From assembly GCA_945876035.1 (NCBI GenBank), contig CAMCMU010000005.1, positions 81,099-145,098 of the forward strand: a stretch of DNA of 64,000 nt, read 5' to 3'. Within the stretch, counting starts at the first letter, position 1. Every line of letters starts with the position of its first letter. Positions 36,129 through 46,419 of the stretch are shown here, piece by piece. The DNA comes from Schlesneria paludicola DSM 18645. Lineage in GTDB: Bacteria > Planctomycetota > Planctomycetia > Planctomycetales > Planctomycetaceae. A model generated the notes under the pieces. The model worked only from the letters and a program-made list of their open reading frames with translations. It searched no databases and was not told where the DNA came from. Made by a program: the position numbers and the translations under genes.

Positions 36129-37007
36129 ATGGCGACATTGACCGGCTCACGAATCACCGACTTGCTTCATGCGTGGATTGCTTCACGTGTTGAGCCTTCG
36201 GCGATGACTTGGCTCAATGAGCGTGCTGAGGCTATCGCCACAGGGGACAAGAAACACCTGTTTTTTGGCTTCGGAATGGTCCCACGCCGGGTCGGCAAAT
36301 CGGAGACGCTGCTGACAGATCTGGAAGCGGCCGAGGCCGCGGCCGTTCGTCCCGGTTGGAATCCGCGAACGTGGAGTCTTGACCAACTCGCACGGGCGTT
36401 CCTCGTACTGAACTTCCCTGCGGCTGATGCTGCGGCTTATGTGCAAATACTCGATCCGTTGTTCCAGATGGGCGAGGTCGGCGAATTGGTGTCACTGTAT
36501 CAGACATTGCCACTTCTCCCGCACCCTCGGAGTCACGTTCTGCGAACCGCAGAAGGGATTCGGAGCAACATCAAATCGGTGTTCTGCGCGATCGCGCATC
36601 AGAATCCATTTCCGGCTGAACAACTCAACGACGAGCAATGGAATCAGCTGGTCCTGAAATGCCTCTTTATCGATGTCTCGCTGGACCCCGTGGTGGGGAT
36701 CGATCGTCGCGCGAATGCCGCACTAATGACGATGCTGGTCGATTTCGCCCACGAGCGCCGCGCCGCGCATCGGTCTGTTCCACCAGAATTGTGGCGTTGC
36801 GTCGGCCCCTATGCCGACGAACGGGGAGTGAATGATTTGAGGCAGATGTTGACGACCGGCGCGCCGGCGGAACAACAAGCGGCGGCCTTGGCTCTCCACC
36901 AATGTCGATCTCCGCTGGCTTCAACAATCCTAGGCCAGAGACCGGATCTTGCCAGGTCCGTGACCTCGGGCGAACTCACGTGGAAAAACCTCATTCCACC
37001 GAGTTAA
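36129..37007 (+). CDS. eboA: EboA-family protein, without other ebo genes
   Basis: 292 residues, helical, no signal. It follows EboA closely: GFGMVPRRVGK, RPGWNPRTWSLDQLAR, GEVGELVSLYQTLPLLPHP, AEGIRSNIKSVFCAIAHQNPFPAEQLNDEQWNQLVLK, RRANAALMTMLVDFAHERRAA. In cyanobacteria and other phyla eboA belongs to a six-gene ebo (EDB) cluster linked to export or prenylation of a small metabolite (scytonemin export in cyanobacteria). None of eboB-F is in this window, so this copy is either alone or split from the rest. Its biochemical role is not known. Confidence 0.85.
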   Translation: MATLTGSRITDLLHAWIASRVEPSAMTWLNERAEAIATGDKKHLFFGFGMVPRRVGKSETLLTDLEAAEAAAVRPGWNPRTWSLDQLARAFLVLNFPAADAAAYVQILDPLFQMGEVGELVSLYQTLPLLPHPRSHVLRTAEGIRSNIKSVFCAIAHQNPFPAEQLNDEQWNQLVLKCLFIDVSLDPVVGIDRRANAALMTMLVDFAHERRAAHRSVPPELWRCVGPYADERGVNDLRQMLTTGAPAEQQAAALALHQCRSPLASTILGQRPDLARSVTSGELTWKNLIPPS

Positions 37008-37320
37008 CACGTCCCAGATCCAGAGTCTTTTGGGGCGAATGAAGCGTTTCATCATCTCTTCTCCCACGGTGGACTCGACGGGCCATCCCGTCAGTCGACG
37101 CTCATTACACGACTGTTCTGTGAATGGCGGAGACCTGTGCGGTGAGATCACGGAGGATAGACCCCGCTTTCGCTGGCTCCAACGTCTTTGTCACCCCCCT
37201 CTCTCACTGTTCGCACTCCTTGCCCAGCCTATCGGCATTGGTTATCTTCTGAACTAGATTTTTCACCCCACTAATACTTTATTCCACCCACGATTGAGTC
37301 CGAACACAGGATCATCACCC
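37008..37320. other. Intergenic region, nothing recognised
   Basis: 313 bases between eboA and the first propeller gene; AT-richer near its right end (37250-37290), which may hold the promoter of the propeller gene. Confidence 0.3.
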
Positions 37321-39891
37321 ATGCTGCCGCGACCTTGGATTTCCAGTCTGCTCAGCCTGTTGTTTTTCATGGACGTTTCGGCTTTCGCACAAGGAAGACA
37401 GACGGCCGACCCACTCGACTGGCCCTATTGGCGCGGCCCTGAAATGAACGGGATCTCACGAGAGAAGGGGCTGCCTGACACCTGGACTCCCGATGGTGAG
37501 AACCTGATTTGGAAAAACTCCGAGTTGGGAACACGCTCCACGCCAATCGTGATGAATGGCAAACTTTACACAATGGTGAGGCACAACCCCGCGACGAAGG
37601 AAGAGGCTGAAAAGGTTGTCTGTGTGGATGCCGCGACAGGCGTCAAAAAATGGGAGAGTGTCTTTAACGTCTTCCTCTCCGATGTGCCCGATACCCGCGT
37701 CGGTTGGTCGAGCGTTGTCGGTGACCCCCTGACCGGCCACGTTTTTGCTCTTGGAGTCTGCGGATATTTCCAATGCCTTGATGGCGAGACCGGTCAGACG
37801 ATCTGGTCGCACGCGATGAGCGAGGAGTACGGCCTGCTCAGTACCTATGGCGGCAGAACCAACTATCCGATCGTCCATGAAAATCTAGTCATCGTCAGCG
37901 GGGTCGTGATTGGTTGGGGTGAGATGGCTCGTCCGACGTATCGCCTCATTGCATTCGACAAACGCAATGGGCAGGCCGTCTGGTTTCAAGGGACGAAGCC
38001 ACTACCAGAAGACACAACCTACAGCGGTCCCGCGATCTCGGTCATCCAAGGGCAGACTCAATTGGTTGTGGCGGCGGGGGACGGCAGCGTTTACAGCCTG
38101 CAGCCGCGTACCGGAAAGATGATCTGGAACTACGATGTCTCGCTGCGCGGTATCAACACCGCCCCCACGATCATCGGCACGCAGGTCATCTGTGGCCACA
38201 GCGAAGAAAACTTAGATCACACCGCCATGGGTGCCCTCTTTGCTCTCGATGCCACTCAGTCTGGTAACATCACGAAATCGGGTGAGATCTGGAGAACGAA
38301 AGAGCAGTTCATTGGCAGGACCGGCCCCCTCGTGATTGGTGACCGGATCTACTCGGTCGATGACGGCGGCATCTTTTTCGTCAACGACTTGAAGACGGGC
38401 GCGATCCTCGGCAAACAGAAAATCGGCACCATGGGTCGCGGTAGTCCGGTCTATGCGGACGGCAAGATCTATGTCGTTGATGGCAATGGTCGCTGGTTCA
38501 TTTTTAGGCCCGATGATGCCAAGGGGCTGAAGAAGATTCACCAACTGCGACTCGAAGACGGCGACGTGAATGCCTCACCAATCATCTCTCACGGCAGGAT
38601 CTATCTTGCCTGCGAGACGATGATGTATTGCATCGGCCTGAAAGACGCGAAGCCTGCCGCCGACCCGATCCCCGCACCGACTGCAGAAACAGCGGTGGAC
38701 AGTGATCGACAGCCCGCCACCGCGTTGATCGTACCTGTTGAGTCACTGCTCAAGCCGATACAAAAGCAGGCGTTCTCCGTGAGGCTCTACAACGCCAACG
38801 GCCAATTCCTGAAGGTGGCCGAGGCCAAGGACGTGACGTTCTCGATTTCCGGGCTCGGCACTATTGACCCCTCCGGAAAATACGCCGGACCTGGTGGCAA
38901 CGTCCACGCGGCCGTATTGGTCAATGCTGAGGTTGGTGGACTGAAGAGCCAGGCACGCATTCGCGTTATTCCCGAAATCACATCGGAGACCCCTTGGTCG
39001 TTCGACTTCAACGACGGCCTCGTTCCTGTGACGGGTGTCGGCATGCGATACCGTCACATTTCGATCGACCACGACTACTTCACAGCATTAACGAAAGAAG
39101 ACCCGCTGGCCGCAAAGCTCTATCTTTTTCTGACGACTCAATTCACGAACTTTCCCGCTCCCAAAACGACCTTCGATGACTCCACTCCTGCGCAAGCGTT
39201 TACGGGACTGAAGCGTTACCTCGGACTGATCGAGGCCATCACCAGCCAAGACCAAGGGAAAGAGAAACTCGATCCCTCGCTCAAACGACTACAAGACGAT
39301 GGTGTCATCGCCAAGTGGAATTGGACTGCCAACGAAAAGATTCCAATACAGTTGATTGTGGAGCGGGGAACTCGCAAGATCACCGGCAACGGCGTGATGT
39401 GCAAGATCACGACGATCCCCAAGGGGACCAAGAGTCAGGGTTGGTTAGGGCACCCCGACTCAAAGGGCTATGTGATGCAAGCCGACTTCATGGCCAGCAA
39501 CGTCGCCGTTGGTGCCGATGCGGACAAAAACTCGAAACTCCCCGACGTCGGCCTGCAGAACCAGCGGTATCGCTTCGCGATGCTCGGTGCCAGCCAGCAT
39601 CTCAAACTGTACTCATGGTTCCCCCACGATAAAAAGTCACACGAAGTCCCCTTCGCTTGGGAAGCGGGTCAGTGGTATACCCTGAAACTGATCGTCGTCT
39701 TGGAAGATCGTGACGGCCAAAACGTGGCCGTCTGTCGCGGCAAAGCCTGGAAGAAAGCAGACAAGGAACCCTTACCGTGGTTAATCGAGTGGACCGATGC
39801 GCCCGCCAATCTGACTGGAAGTCCAGGCCTTTTTGGCAATGCTAAGGACTCGGAAATCTTTGTCGACAATGTGTCGGTCACGCCTCAATAA
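37321..39891 (+). CDS. Exported PQQ-like beta-propeller protein with C-terminal LamG-type region
   Basis: 856 residues. Signal peptide WISSLLSLLFFMDVSAFAQG. Residues ~30-460 are PQQ-like propeller blades (DWPYWRGPEMNGIS, VVCVDAATGVKKWE, YFQCLDGETGQTIWSH, GSVYSLQPRTGKMIWNY, IYLACETMMYCIGL). The following ~400 residues are beta-rich and close with a LamG/DUF1080-like carbohydrate-binding fold (QWYTLKLIVVL...EIFVDNVSVTPQ). The calcium/PQQ ligand residues of true dehydrogenases are not evident, so it is probably a binding or scaffold protein. ATG 37321 with AGGA nine bases before; TTG 37294 rejected. Confidence 0.82.
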   Translation: MLPRPWISSLLSLLFFMDVSAFAQGRQTADPLDWPYWRGPEMNGISREKGLPDTWTPDGENLIWKNSELGTRSTPIVMNGKLYTMVRHNPATKEEAEKVVCVDAATGVKKWESVFNVFLSDVPDTRVGWSSVVGDPLTGHVFALGVCGYFQCLDGETGQTIWSHAMSEEYGLLSTYGGRTNYPIVHENLVIVSGVVIGWGEMARPTYRLIAFDKRNGQAVWFQGTKPLPEDTTYSGPAISVIQGQTQLVVAAGDGSVYSLQPRTGKMIWNYDVSLRGINTAPTIIGTQVICGHSEENLDHTAMGALFALDATQSGNITKSGEIWRTKEQFIGRTGPLVIGDRIYSVDDGGIFFVNDLKTGAILGKQKIGTMGRGSPVYADGKIYVVDGNGRWFIFRPDDAKGLKKIHQLRLEDGDVNASPIISHGRIYLACETMMYCIGLKDAKPAADPIPAPTAETAVDSDRQPATALIVPVESLLKPIQKQAFSVRLYNANGQFLKVAEAKDVTFSISGLGTIDPSGKYAGPGGNVHAAVLVNAEVGGLKSQARIRVIPEITSETPWSFDFNDGLVPVTGVGMRYRHISIDHDYFTALTKEDPLAAKLYLFLTTQFTNFPAPKTTFDDSTPAQAFTGLKRYLGLIEAITSQDQGKEKLDPSLKRLQDDGVIAKWNWTANEKIPIQLIVERGTRKITGNGVMCKITTIPKGTKSQGWLGHPDSKGYVMQADFMASNVAVGADADKNSKLPDVGLQNQRYRFAMLGASQHLKLYSWFPHDKKSHEVPFAWEAGQWYTLKLIVVLEDRDGQNVAVCRGKAWKKADKEPLPWLIEWTDAPANLTGSPGLFGNAKDSEIFVDNVSVTPQ

Positions 39892-40026
39892 CGTTGAATC
39901 GCAGCGGACTCAAGGGCTGCCCCACGCCACTTTTTGGATCCTGACAACCTCTTTAACTCCATCAAAGCGGCTCCGCCGCCCAAGGACGCGGCGATGAATC
40001 GCCGTTGTCCAAACAAGGAATTTTTC

Positions 40027-41739
40027 ATGAAATCGCTGTCTCTCTTCGTTGCGATCTCTCTGCTCGCGGTCGGTCTGGCTTCCGCCGCCGACACGTTCCA
40101 ACCGACCGATACCGCTTTGAACCTCATCGGCAAAATGAAGGTCGGCAAGTATGACTGGCCTCAGTGGGGTGGATCGTCCCATCGCAACAACACTCCGGCG
40201 GGAACGGGCATCCCCCACGAATGGAACTTGGAAACGGGTGAGAATGTTTTGTGGGCTGCTCCGCTCGGCTCGCAAACCTACGGCAATCCTGTCGTGGCGA
40301 ACGGCAAAGTGTTCGTGGGGACCAATAACACGCACGGCTATCTCAAACGGTATCCCGCCAAGATTGATCTGGGCTGCCTCATCGCCTTCGAGGAGAAGAC
40401 GGGCAAGTTTTTGTGGCAGGCATCGTCGCCCAAGCTACCGAGCGGACGCGTGAACGACTGGCCCCAGCAGGGAATCTGCTCGACCGTGTTCTGCGACGAC
40501 ACACGACTGTGGTACAACACCAGTCGTGGCGAAGTGCTGTGCCTCGACGTGGAAGGCTTTCACGACAGTGAGAACGACGGACCGTTCAAAGCCGAAGCGA
40601 ACGAGAACAAAGGTGAGGCCGACATCCTCTGGCGTTACGACTTGATGGGCGTTTTGGGTGTCTTCCAGCACAATATGTGTTCGTGTTCGGTGACCTGCGT
40701 CGGAGACTACTGCTTTGTCGTGACCGGCAATGGCGTGGACGATGACCATATCAACATTCCCGCCCCGAACGCTCCCAGTTTTATCTGCCTCGAGAAGAAC
40801 ACCGGCAAGCTGGTCTGGAGCGACAAGTCGCCCGGCCTCAACATTCTTCACGGGCAGTGGTCCAGTCCACTCTGCTTCGAGGCGGGTGGTCAGGCGCAGG
40901 TTGTCATGGGCGGCGGCGACGGCTGGATCTACAGCTTCGATCCCGCCGGTGACGGCCAAGGTGGACCTCGATTGCTGTGGAAATTTGACGGTAATCCCAA
41001 GGAATCAATCTACCTTCTGGGCGGTCGTGCGACACGCAATCACATCATCGGAACCCCCGTGTTCTACGATGGCAACGTCTATTCCGGCGTGGGTGAAGAT
41101 CCTGAACATGGTGAAGGGGTGGGCCATTTCTACTGCATCGATCCGACCAAACGCGGCGATGTCAGCCTCGAACTGGCCGTCAATTCCGATGGTCAAGTCA
41201 TCCCGCCACGACGGCTGCAATGTGTTGACACAAAAAAGGGTGAGAAGGCCATCCCCAATCCGAACTCCGCCGCCGTCTGGCATTACGATTCTGTAGACCG
41301 CAATAAAAATGGCAAGAGTGATTTCGAAGAGACCATGCATCGCACGATCGGCAGCGCGGCGATCAAGGACGATCTGCTATTCATCTCAGACTTCGCCGGG
41401 CTAGTTCACTGCCTCGACGCAAAAAAGACGAACAATGGTAAACCGGTTGTCTACTGGACGCACGACATGTTCGCGGCAGCTTGGGGCTCCGTGCTGATCG
41501 TCGATGGCAAGGTCTACATCGGCGACGAAGACGGCGACATCACTATTTTTGAGCTCTCGAAGGAACTCAACATCATGGCCGAAAACAATATGATCAACTC
41601 GATCTACAGCACTCCGATCGTCGCCAACAACACGCTGTTTATCTCGAACAAGAGTACCGTCTTCGCACTCCAGCACGGCGCCAAGCTGACGGGTGGAGTC
41701 AAACAGGGCTCGACAGGCGGCGGAGGCGACAGCGAGTAA
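40027..41739 (+). CDS. Exported PQQ-like beta-propeller protein
   Basis: 570 residues. Signal peptide MKSLSLFVAISLLAVGLASAA, then propeller blades with the W-x-G/D-W pattern: DWPQWGGSSHRNNTPAG, NVLWAAPLGSQTYGNPVVANGKVF, CLIAFEEKTGKFLWQAS, SFICLEKNTGKLVWS, GWIYSFDPAG, GLVHCLDAKK. It follows the larger propeller protein by 135 bp on the same strand. ATG 40027 is preceded by AAGGAA; the longer frame from 39934 lacks a signal. A cofactor is not shown. Confidence 0.82.
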   Translation: MKSLSLFVAISLLAVGLASAADTFQPTDTALNLIGKMKVGKYDWPQWGGSSHRNNTPAGTGIPHEWNLETGENVLWAAPLGSQTYGNPVVANGKVFVGTNNTHGYLKRYPAKIDLGCLIAFEEKTGKFLWQASSPKLPSGRVNDWPQQGICSTVFCDDTRLWYNTSRGEVLCLDVEGFHDSENDGPFKAEANENKGEADILWRYDLMGVLGVFQHNMCSCSVTCVGDYCFVVTGNGVDDDHINIPAPNAPSFICLEKNTGKLVWSDKSPGLNILHGQWSSPLCFEAGGQAQVVMGGGDGWIYSFDPAGDGQGGPRLLWKFDGNPKESIYLLGGRATRNHIIGTPVFYDGNVYSGVGEDPEHGEGVGHFYCIDPTKRGDVSLELAVNSDGQVIPPRRLQCVDTKKGEKAIPNPNSAAVWHYDSVDRNKNGKSDFEETMHRTIGSAAIKDDLLFISDFAGLVHCLDAKKTNNGKPVVYWTHDMFAAAWGSVLIVDGKVYIGDEDGDITIFELSKELNIMAENNMINSIYSTPIVANNTLFISNKSTVFALQHGAKLTGGVKQGSTGGGGDSE

Positions 41740-42073
41740 CGAAATAGGACTGAGTCGCGTCTCTGTTATCACACCTCCAACCCTGACTTGGGGGGTGGAT
41801 TGAAGATCTGCGTTGTGACTCGGTTTACCAATGGGAGTGTCGGTGGCCGGCGCGATTCGATGGCGTTGGGACGAGCCGTTGTCTTCTGCCGAATATTTTA
41901 AAAAAAGGGCACTGCCAGGGAGCCGTTGTGGGACAGTACAAGAACTCACGGTAATCGTATCACCTGCGGGAGTCGTCTCTCCGTCGACAATTCGAACAGG
42001 CCAAACCGGAAGTTGCTACAGTGCTTCGATTGTTCCTGAGGCTCTAAGGACATCGATCTCGAGGGTTCGTAGT
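41740..42073. other. Intergenic region, nothing recognised
   Basis: 334 bases between the second propeller gene and the cytochrome/DUF1549 gene. The DUF1549 frame stays open back to 41831 but shows no signal peptide there, so I treat it as non-coding. Confidence 0.35.
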
Positions 42074-44908
42074 ATGCTTGGTCATCGACGGTCATACCTG
42101 ACGCTCGGGACGATCCGTGCCATGATCGCATGGGTTCCGATGATGGCGGCGCAATCCGCTGAAATCTCGTTGCCTGCCGGTTCGGCTGTCGAGTTCGATC
42201 GTGACATTCGGCCAATTTTGATGAGTCGATGTTTCGACTGTCATGACAGTCAGACGCAGCAGAGTCAACTGCGACTGGATGATGTGACTGGAATTCTCCG
42301 AGGTGGTGATTCTGGCGAACCGCTTTTTGTCTCGGGCAGCAGTTCGGACAGCCTGATCATCCAGCGAATCACCGCCGAGAATTCGCCAGAGCGGATGCCT
42401 CCCGAAGGTGATCGAGTGACTGCCGAACAGGTAAACCTGCTGCGTGCATGGATCGACGCTGGAGCAAGCATGCCGGGGAAACAAGCCGCACAGGATTCGC
42501 TGAAGCCTCGGACTGATCATTGGTCATTTCAGCCCGTCAAACGTCCAGCGGTCCCGAGTCGCGGCGATGCCTTCGCCGCGAACGCGATCGATGATTTTGT
42601 ACTCGCCAGATTAAAAGCGAAACATCTCGAACCCTCCGCACCGGCCAATCGGCTGACACTGATTCGACGACTGTACCTTGTCATGCATGGCTTGCCGCCG
42701 ACTCCGCAGGAAGTGGCGGATTTTGTCGACGACACGGAATCCGATGCCTACGCTCGATTGGTGGATCGTGTGCTCGCCAGCCCGCATTCTGGAGAACGAT
42801 GGGCTGGGCATTGGATGGATGTTGTGCGTTACGCCGATACCAATGGTTACGAGACCAACAAAGAGCGAAAAACGGCCTACCATTACCGTGACTACATCAT
42901 TGAGTCATTCAATGCGGACAAGCCATACGATCAGTTTATCCGTGAGCAACTTGCAGGGGATGCGTTGGGAGCGGAGGCCGCGACAGGATTTCTGGTGGCC
43001 GGAGCCTACGACGTCGTCATGGGTCCGGACATCAACCTTAAGCTGGCCCAGCGTCAAGATGTGTTGGCAGACATGATCAGCACCACCGGAACCGCCTTTT
43101 TGGGCCTGACGGTCGGCTGCGCGCGGTGCCACAATCACAAGTTCGATCCCATCCTGCAGAAGGACTACTATTCGATGCAGGCCATCTTCGCCGGGACAAA
43201 GCACGCCGAACGGCCGTTCCGTAAGACTGCCGACGCGTGGACGATTCGAGAACTAGCGAATCTCACCGAAACCGAGAAAACGGCAACGCGCTTGCTCGAA
43301 ACCTATCAACAGAAAGGGGCAATTGCTTCGGCGTCAGACGTGGCAAACACCGTGCGCGCCCCAATCAATGCGAGACTCAATGAAGAAAAATTTCACACCG
43401 TCCAAACCGACACCGTTCGTTTCAAGATTACGGCCAGCAGTTCTTCCGAGCCCGCAGTCGATGAATTAGAAATCTACGATGACAACGGTCGAAACGTCGC
43501 CTTGGCTTCGTGTGGCGCTGTGGTGAGCGCATCGGGGACTCTGTCAGGCCATGCGATTCACAAACTCGAATGCGTCAACGATGGATCCGTGGGGAACGAT
43601 CATAGCTGGATTTCAGACACTCCCGGAACAGGTTATGTGCAGGTTGTGTTACCAACAAAAACTACGATCAATCGGATTGTCTGGGGACGTGATCGAACAG
43701 GGCGATTCACCGATCGAGTGCCGACAGAGTATCAGTTTGAAATCGCTATTGAGCCGGGGAAGTGGTTGACCGTAGCCAGTTCCAATGACCACGCACCGTC
43801 TCCTGACTCGACAGACACGCAAGCATTTCTCAATAAGCTTTCCGCAGCTGATGCCACAGCGGCAATCACGCTTCAACAGGATTTACGAACCCTTCAAAGT
43901 CGAATCTCTGCTCTGACACAGATGGAAAAAGGATGGCTTGGAACTTTTGCTCAACCGGACAAAACGCATCGACTCTATCGAGGAGAACCGCTGCAGAAGC
44001 GTGAAGTCGTCACGCCCGATGCCTTGAGTGTTCTTGGCACGCTCGGACTCTCCGTCGATGAGCCGGAGCAGCGGCGGCGGCGGCGGTTAGCCGAATGGAT
44101 TTCCAGTCCACGACATCCGCTCACCGCGCGCGTGATGGTGAACCGCGTCTGGTACTACTTGTTGGGGCATGGCATTGTCGATACGCCGAGTGATTTCGGG
44201 ATCAACGGTTCTAGGCCGACTCATCCAGAACTGCTCGATTGGCTGGCCGACGAATTTGTGAAACGGGGATGGGCGATCCAGCACATTCAGCGATTGATTC
44301 TACTCTCGTCCACGTTTCAGCAAGACTCGACACCACAAGAGGAGTCGCTGGCTCTGGATGCGGCCGGCCGATTTTTCTGGCGATACACCCCGCGGCGGTT
44401 GGAAGCGGAGGCGATCCGCGACAGTATTCTCAGCGTTTCAGGGTCGTTAGATTCGAAGATGGGGGGCCCCGGGTTCTACCTCATGGACGTCGTGGTCGAG
44501 AACGTGATGCACTATTTTCCCAAAGTGGATTACACCTCGGCTGAATGTCGTCGAATGGTTTATCTGTTTCGGATTCGTCAGGCGACAGACAGTGTGTTCA
44601 GTTCCTTCGACTGCCCTGATGGAGGCCAGGTGATGCCCAAGCGGAGTCGATCAACCACACCACTTCAGGCGTTGAATCTTTTCAACAGCACGTTCACTCT
44701 TCAGCAGGCGGAGATTCTTGCCGCACGTTTACGTCACAGCGCAGGGGAGACACCTGACGCTCAGGTCGTTCTGGCATTCGCTTTGTTCTTCTCTAGATCT
44801 CCTGATGCCGACGAACGAGACGTGTCTGTGACCTTAATTCGAAATCATGGAATTGAGTCTTTCTGCCGAGCCCTGTTCAATGCCAGCGAATTTCTTTTCA
44901 TTTTTTGA
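42074..44908 (+). CDS. PSCyt1-DUF1549-DUF1553 protein (planctomycete cytochrome family)
   Basis: 944 residues. After a signal-like start ([17 protein letters not shown]) comes a c-type haem domain with CFDCH ([22 protein letters not shown]), then DUF1549 with [35 protein letters not shown] and a second haem-like [13 protein letters not shown] beta-sandwich of discoidin type (~470-600) precedes DUF1553 ([31 protein letters not shown]). ATG 42074 has GAGGG eight bases upstream. Exported; thought to act with its DUF1501 partner encoded next. Reaction unknown, though haem points to electron transfer. Confidence 0.88.
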   Translation: MLGHRRSYLTLGTIRAMIAWVPMMAAQSAEISLPAGSAVEFDRDIRPILMSRCFDCHDSQTQQSQLRLDDVTGILRGGDSGEPLFVSGSSSDSLIIQRITAENSPERMPPEGDRVTAEQVNLLRAWIDAGASMPGKQAAQDSLKPRTDHWSFQPVKRPAVPSRGDAFAANAIDDFVLARLKAKHLEPSAPANRLTLIRRLYLVMHGLPPTPQEVADFVDDTESDAYARLVDRVLASPHSGERWAGHWMDVVRYADTNGYETNKERKTAYHYRDYIIESFNADKPYDQFIREQLAGDALGAEAATGFLVAGAYDVVMGPDINLKLAQRQDVLADMISTTGTAFLGLTVGCARCHNHKFDPILQKDYYSMQAIFAGTKHAERPFRKTADAWTIRELANLTETEKTATRLLETYQQKGAIASASDVANTVRAPINARLNEEKFHTVQTDTVRFKITASSSSEPAVDELEIYDDNGRNVALASCGAVVSASGTLSGHAIHKLECVNDGSVGNDHSWISDTPGTGYVQVVLPTKTTINRIVWGRDRTGRFTDRVPTEYQFEIAIEPGKWLTVASSNDHAPSPDSTDTQAFLNKLSAADATAAITLQQDLRTLQSRISALTQMEKGWLGTFAQPDKTHRLYRGEPLQKREVVTPDALSVLGTLGLSVDEPEQRRRRRLAEWISSPRHPLTARVMVNRVWYYLLGHGIVDTPSDFGINGSRPTHPELLDWLADEFVKRGWAIQHIQRLILLSSTFQQDSTPQEESLALDAAGRFFWRYTPRRLEAEAIRDSILSVSGSLDSKMGGPGFYLMDVVVENVMHYFPKVDYTSAECRRMVYLFRIRQATDSVFSSFDCPDGGQVMPKRSRSTTPLQALNLFNSTFTLQQAEILAARLRHSAGETPDAQVVLAFALFFSRSPDADERDVSVTLIRNHGIESFCRALFNASEFLFIF

Positions 44909-44913
44909 ACACC

Positions 44914-46383
44914 ATGCATCCACTTCTCAATCGACGGAACTTCCTTTCGCAGACTGTCACCGGTCTTGGCGGGATCGCCTTGATCGATTTACTGACCCCG
45001 ACCCGCGCGGTCGGTGATTCGACGTCGCCGATTCGTCCGGACATCAATCCCGCCAATCCGAACGCGATTCGTCAGCCCCATTTTCAACCGCGTGCCAAGA
45101 ATGTGCTCATGATTTTCTGCTCCGGAGCGGTCAGTCAGATTGATACTTTTGATTTCAAACCCGAGTTAATTCGGAAGCATGGCCAGTCCCTGCCAGGGGC
45201 GGAAGGCCTGATCACATTTCAAGGAGAGCAGGGGGCATTGAATCAGAGCCCCTGGACTTTTCGGCCTTATGGGGAATGCGGAAAGATGGTCTCAGACCTT
45301 GTTCCGCATCTCGGTGCACTCGCCGACGACATCTGCTTTATTCATTCATTGACTGGAAAAACAAATACGCACGGTCCCGGTGAGAACCTCATGGGAACCG
45401 GCTTTACGGCGGATGCCTTTCCCAGCGCGGGCTCTTGGTTAACATATGCTCTGGGAACCGAAAACGAGACGTTGCCCGCGTATGTCGCCATTCCCGATCC
45501 GCGGGGTGCACCACAATCCGCAGGAAATTTTTGGGGATCGGGTTTTCTCCCTGCCGCCTTCCAAGGGACGGACTTCAATGCCTCTCAACCCGTGCGCAAC
45601 TTGGCTCGCCCCGCCGGCTCATCGCCGAAGAATGACCGCGCGACACGTGAGTTCCTGACGCACCTCAATCGCCGTCACTTGGAACGGTTTCCACAAGATA
45701 CGGAACTCGCAGCACGGATTTCCAGCTATGAGTTGGCGGCACGCATGCAGCTTTCCGTTCCGGAAGTCGCCAACATTAACAACGAACCCGCTCATATTTT
45801 AAAGATGTATGGCGCCGATCAGACAGGAAATCCGGTCAAGGATTTGAAAGCGGCTTACGCTCGAAACTGTATTCTTGCTAGACGGTTAGTAGAGCAGGGT
45901 GTTCGATTCGTCCAACTGTTTAACGGTGCCTATCAGACCGGCGGAGAAGGTGTCAGCAACTGGGATGGTCACAAAGTCCTTCATGAGCAATATATCAAGC
46001 ACGGTGAAGTGATGGACCAGCCAACGGCAGCGTTACTGGCGGATCTTAAACAGCGAGGTCTGTTACAGGACACACTGGTCGTGTGGTGTACGGAGTTCGG
46101 TCGGATGCCAACATTTCAGAAAGGGGCCAGTGGTCGCGACCACAATCCGAGTGGCTTTACCGCTTGGATGGCTGGCGCCGGAGTGAAGAAGGGGTTCAGT
46201 TACGGCAGGACGGACGACTTCGGTTACAAGGCCGTCGACAAGGTTGCCACCATCCACGATTTTCACGCGACGATTCTGGAGATCCTTGGTTTGAATCATG
46301 AGCGATTGTCGTTCTATCACAATGGCATTGAACGACGCCTGACCGATGTTCATGGTCATGTCATTCGAGATCTCTTGGCATGA
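44914..46383 (+). CDS. Tat-exported DUF1501 protein
   Basis: 489 residues. Twin-arginine signal [22 protein letters not shown]. The DUF1501 domain is of the sulfatase-like alkaline phosphatase fold: [22 protein letters not shown] near the start, [21 protein letters not shown] middle (read as GKTNTHGPG), and [26 protein letters not shown] near the end, whose Glu/Arg/Asp/His could bind metal. ATG 44914 begins six bases after the DUF1549/1553 stop, the usual pairing. Substrate unknown. Confidence 0.9.
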   Translation: MHPLLNRRNFLSQTVTGLGGIALIDLLTPTRAVGDSTSPIRPDINPANPNAIRQPHFQPRAKNVLMIFCSGAVSQIDTFDFKPELIRKHGQSLPGAEGLITFQGEQGALNQSPWTFRPYGECGKMVSDLVPHLGALADDICFIHSLTGKTNTHGPGENLMGTGFTADAFPSAGSWLTYALGTENETLPAYVAIPDPRGAPQSAGNFWGSGFLPAAFQGTDFNASQPVRNLARPAGSSPKNDRATREFLTHLNRRHLERFPQDTELAARISSYELAARMQLSVPEVANINNEPAHILKMYGADQTGNPVKDLKAAYARNCILARRLVEQGVRFVQLFNGAYQTGGEGVSNWDGHKVLHEQYIKHGEVMDQPTAALLADLKQRGLLQDTLVVWCTEFGRMPTFQKGASGRDHNPSGFTAWMAGAGVKKGFSYGRTDDFGYKAVDKVATIHDFHATILEILGLNHERLSFYHNGIERRLTDVHGHVIRDLLA

Positions 46384-46419
46384 ACGATGCTTGGTGCTCA
46401 GAGGGTTGTCTGCATCTCT

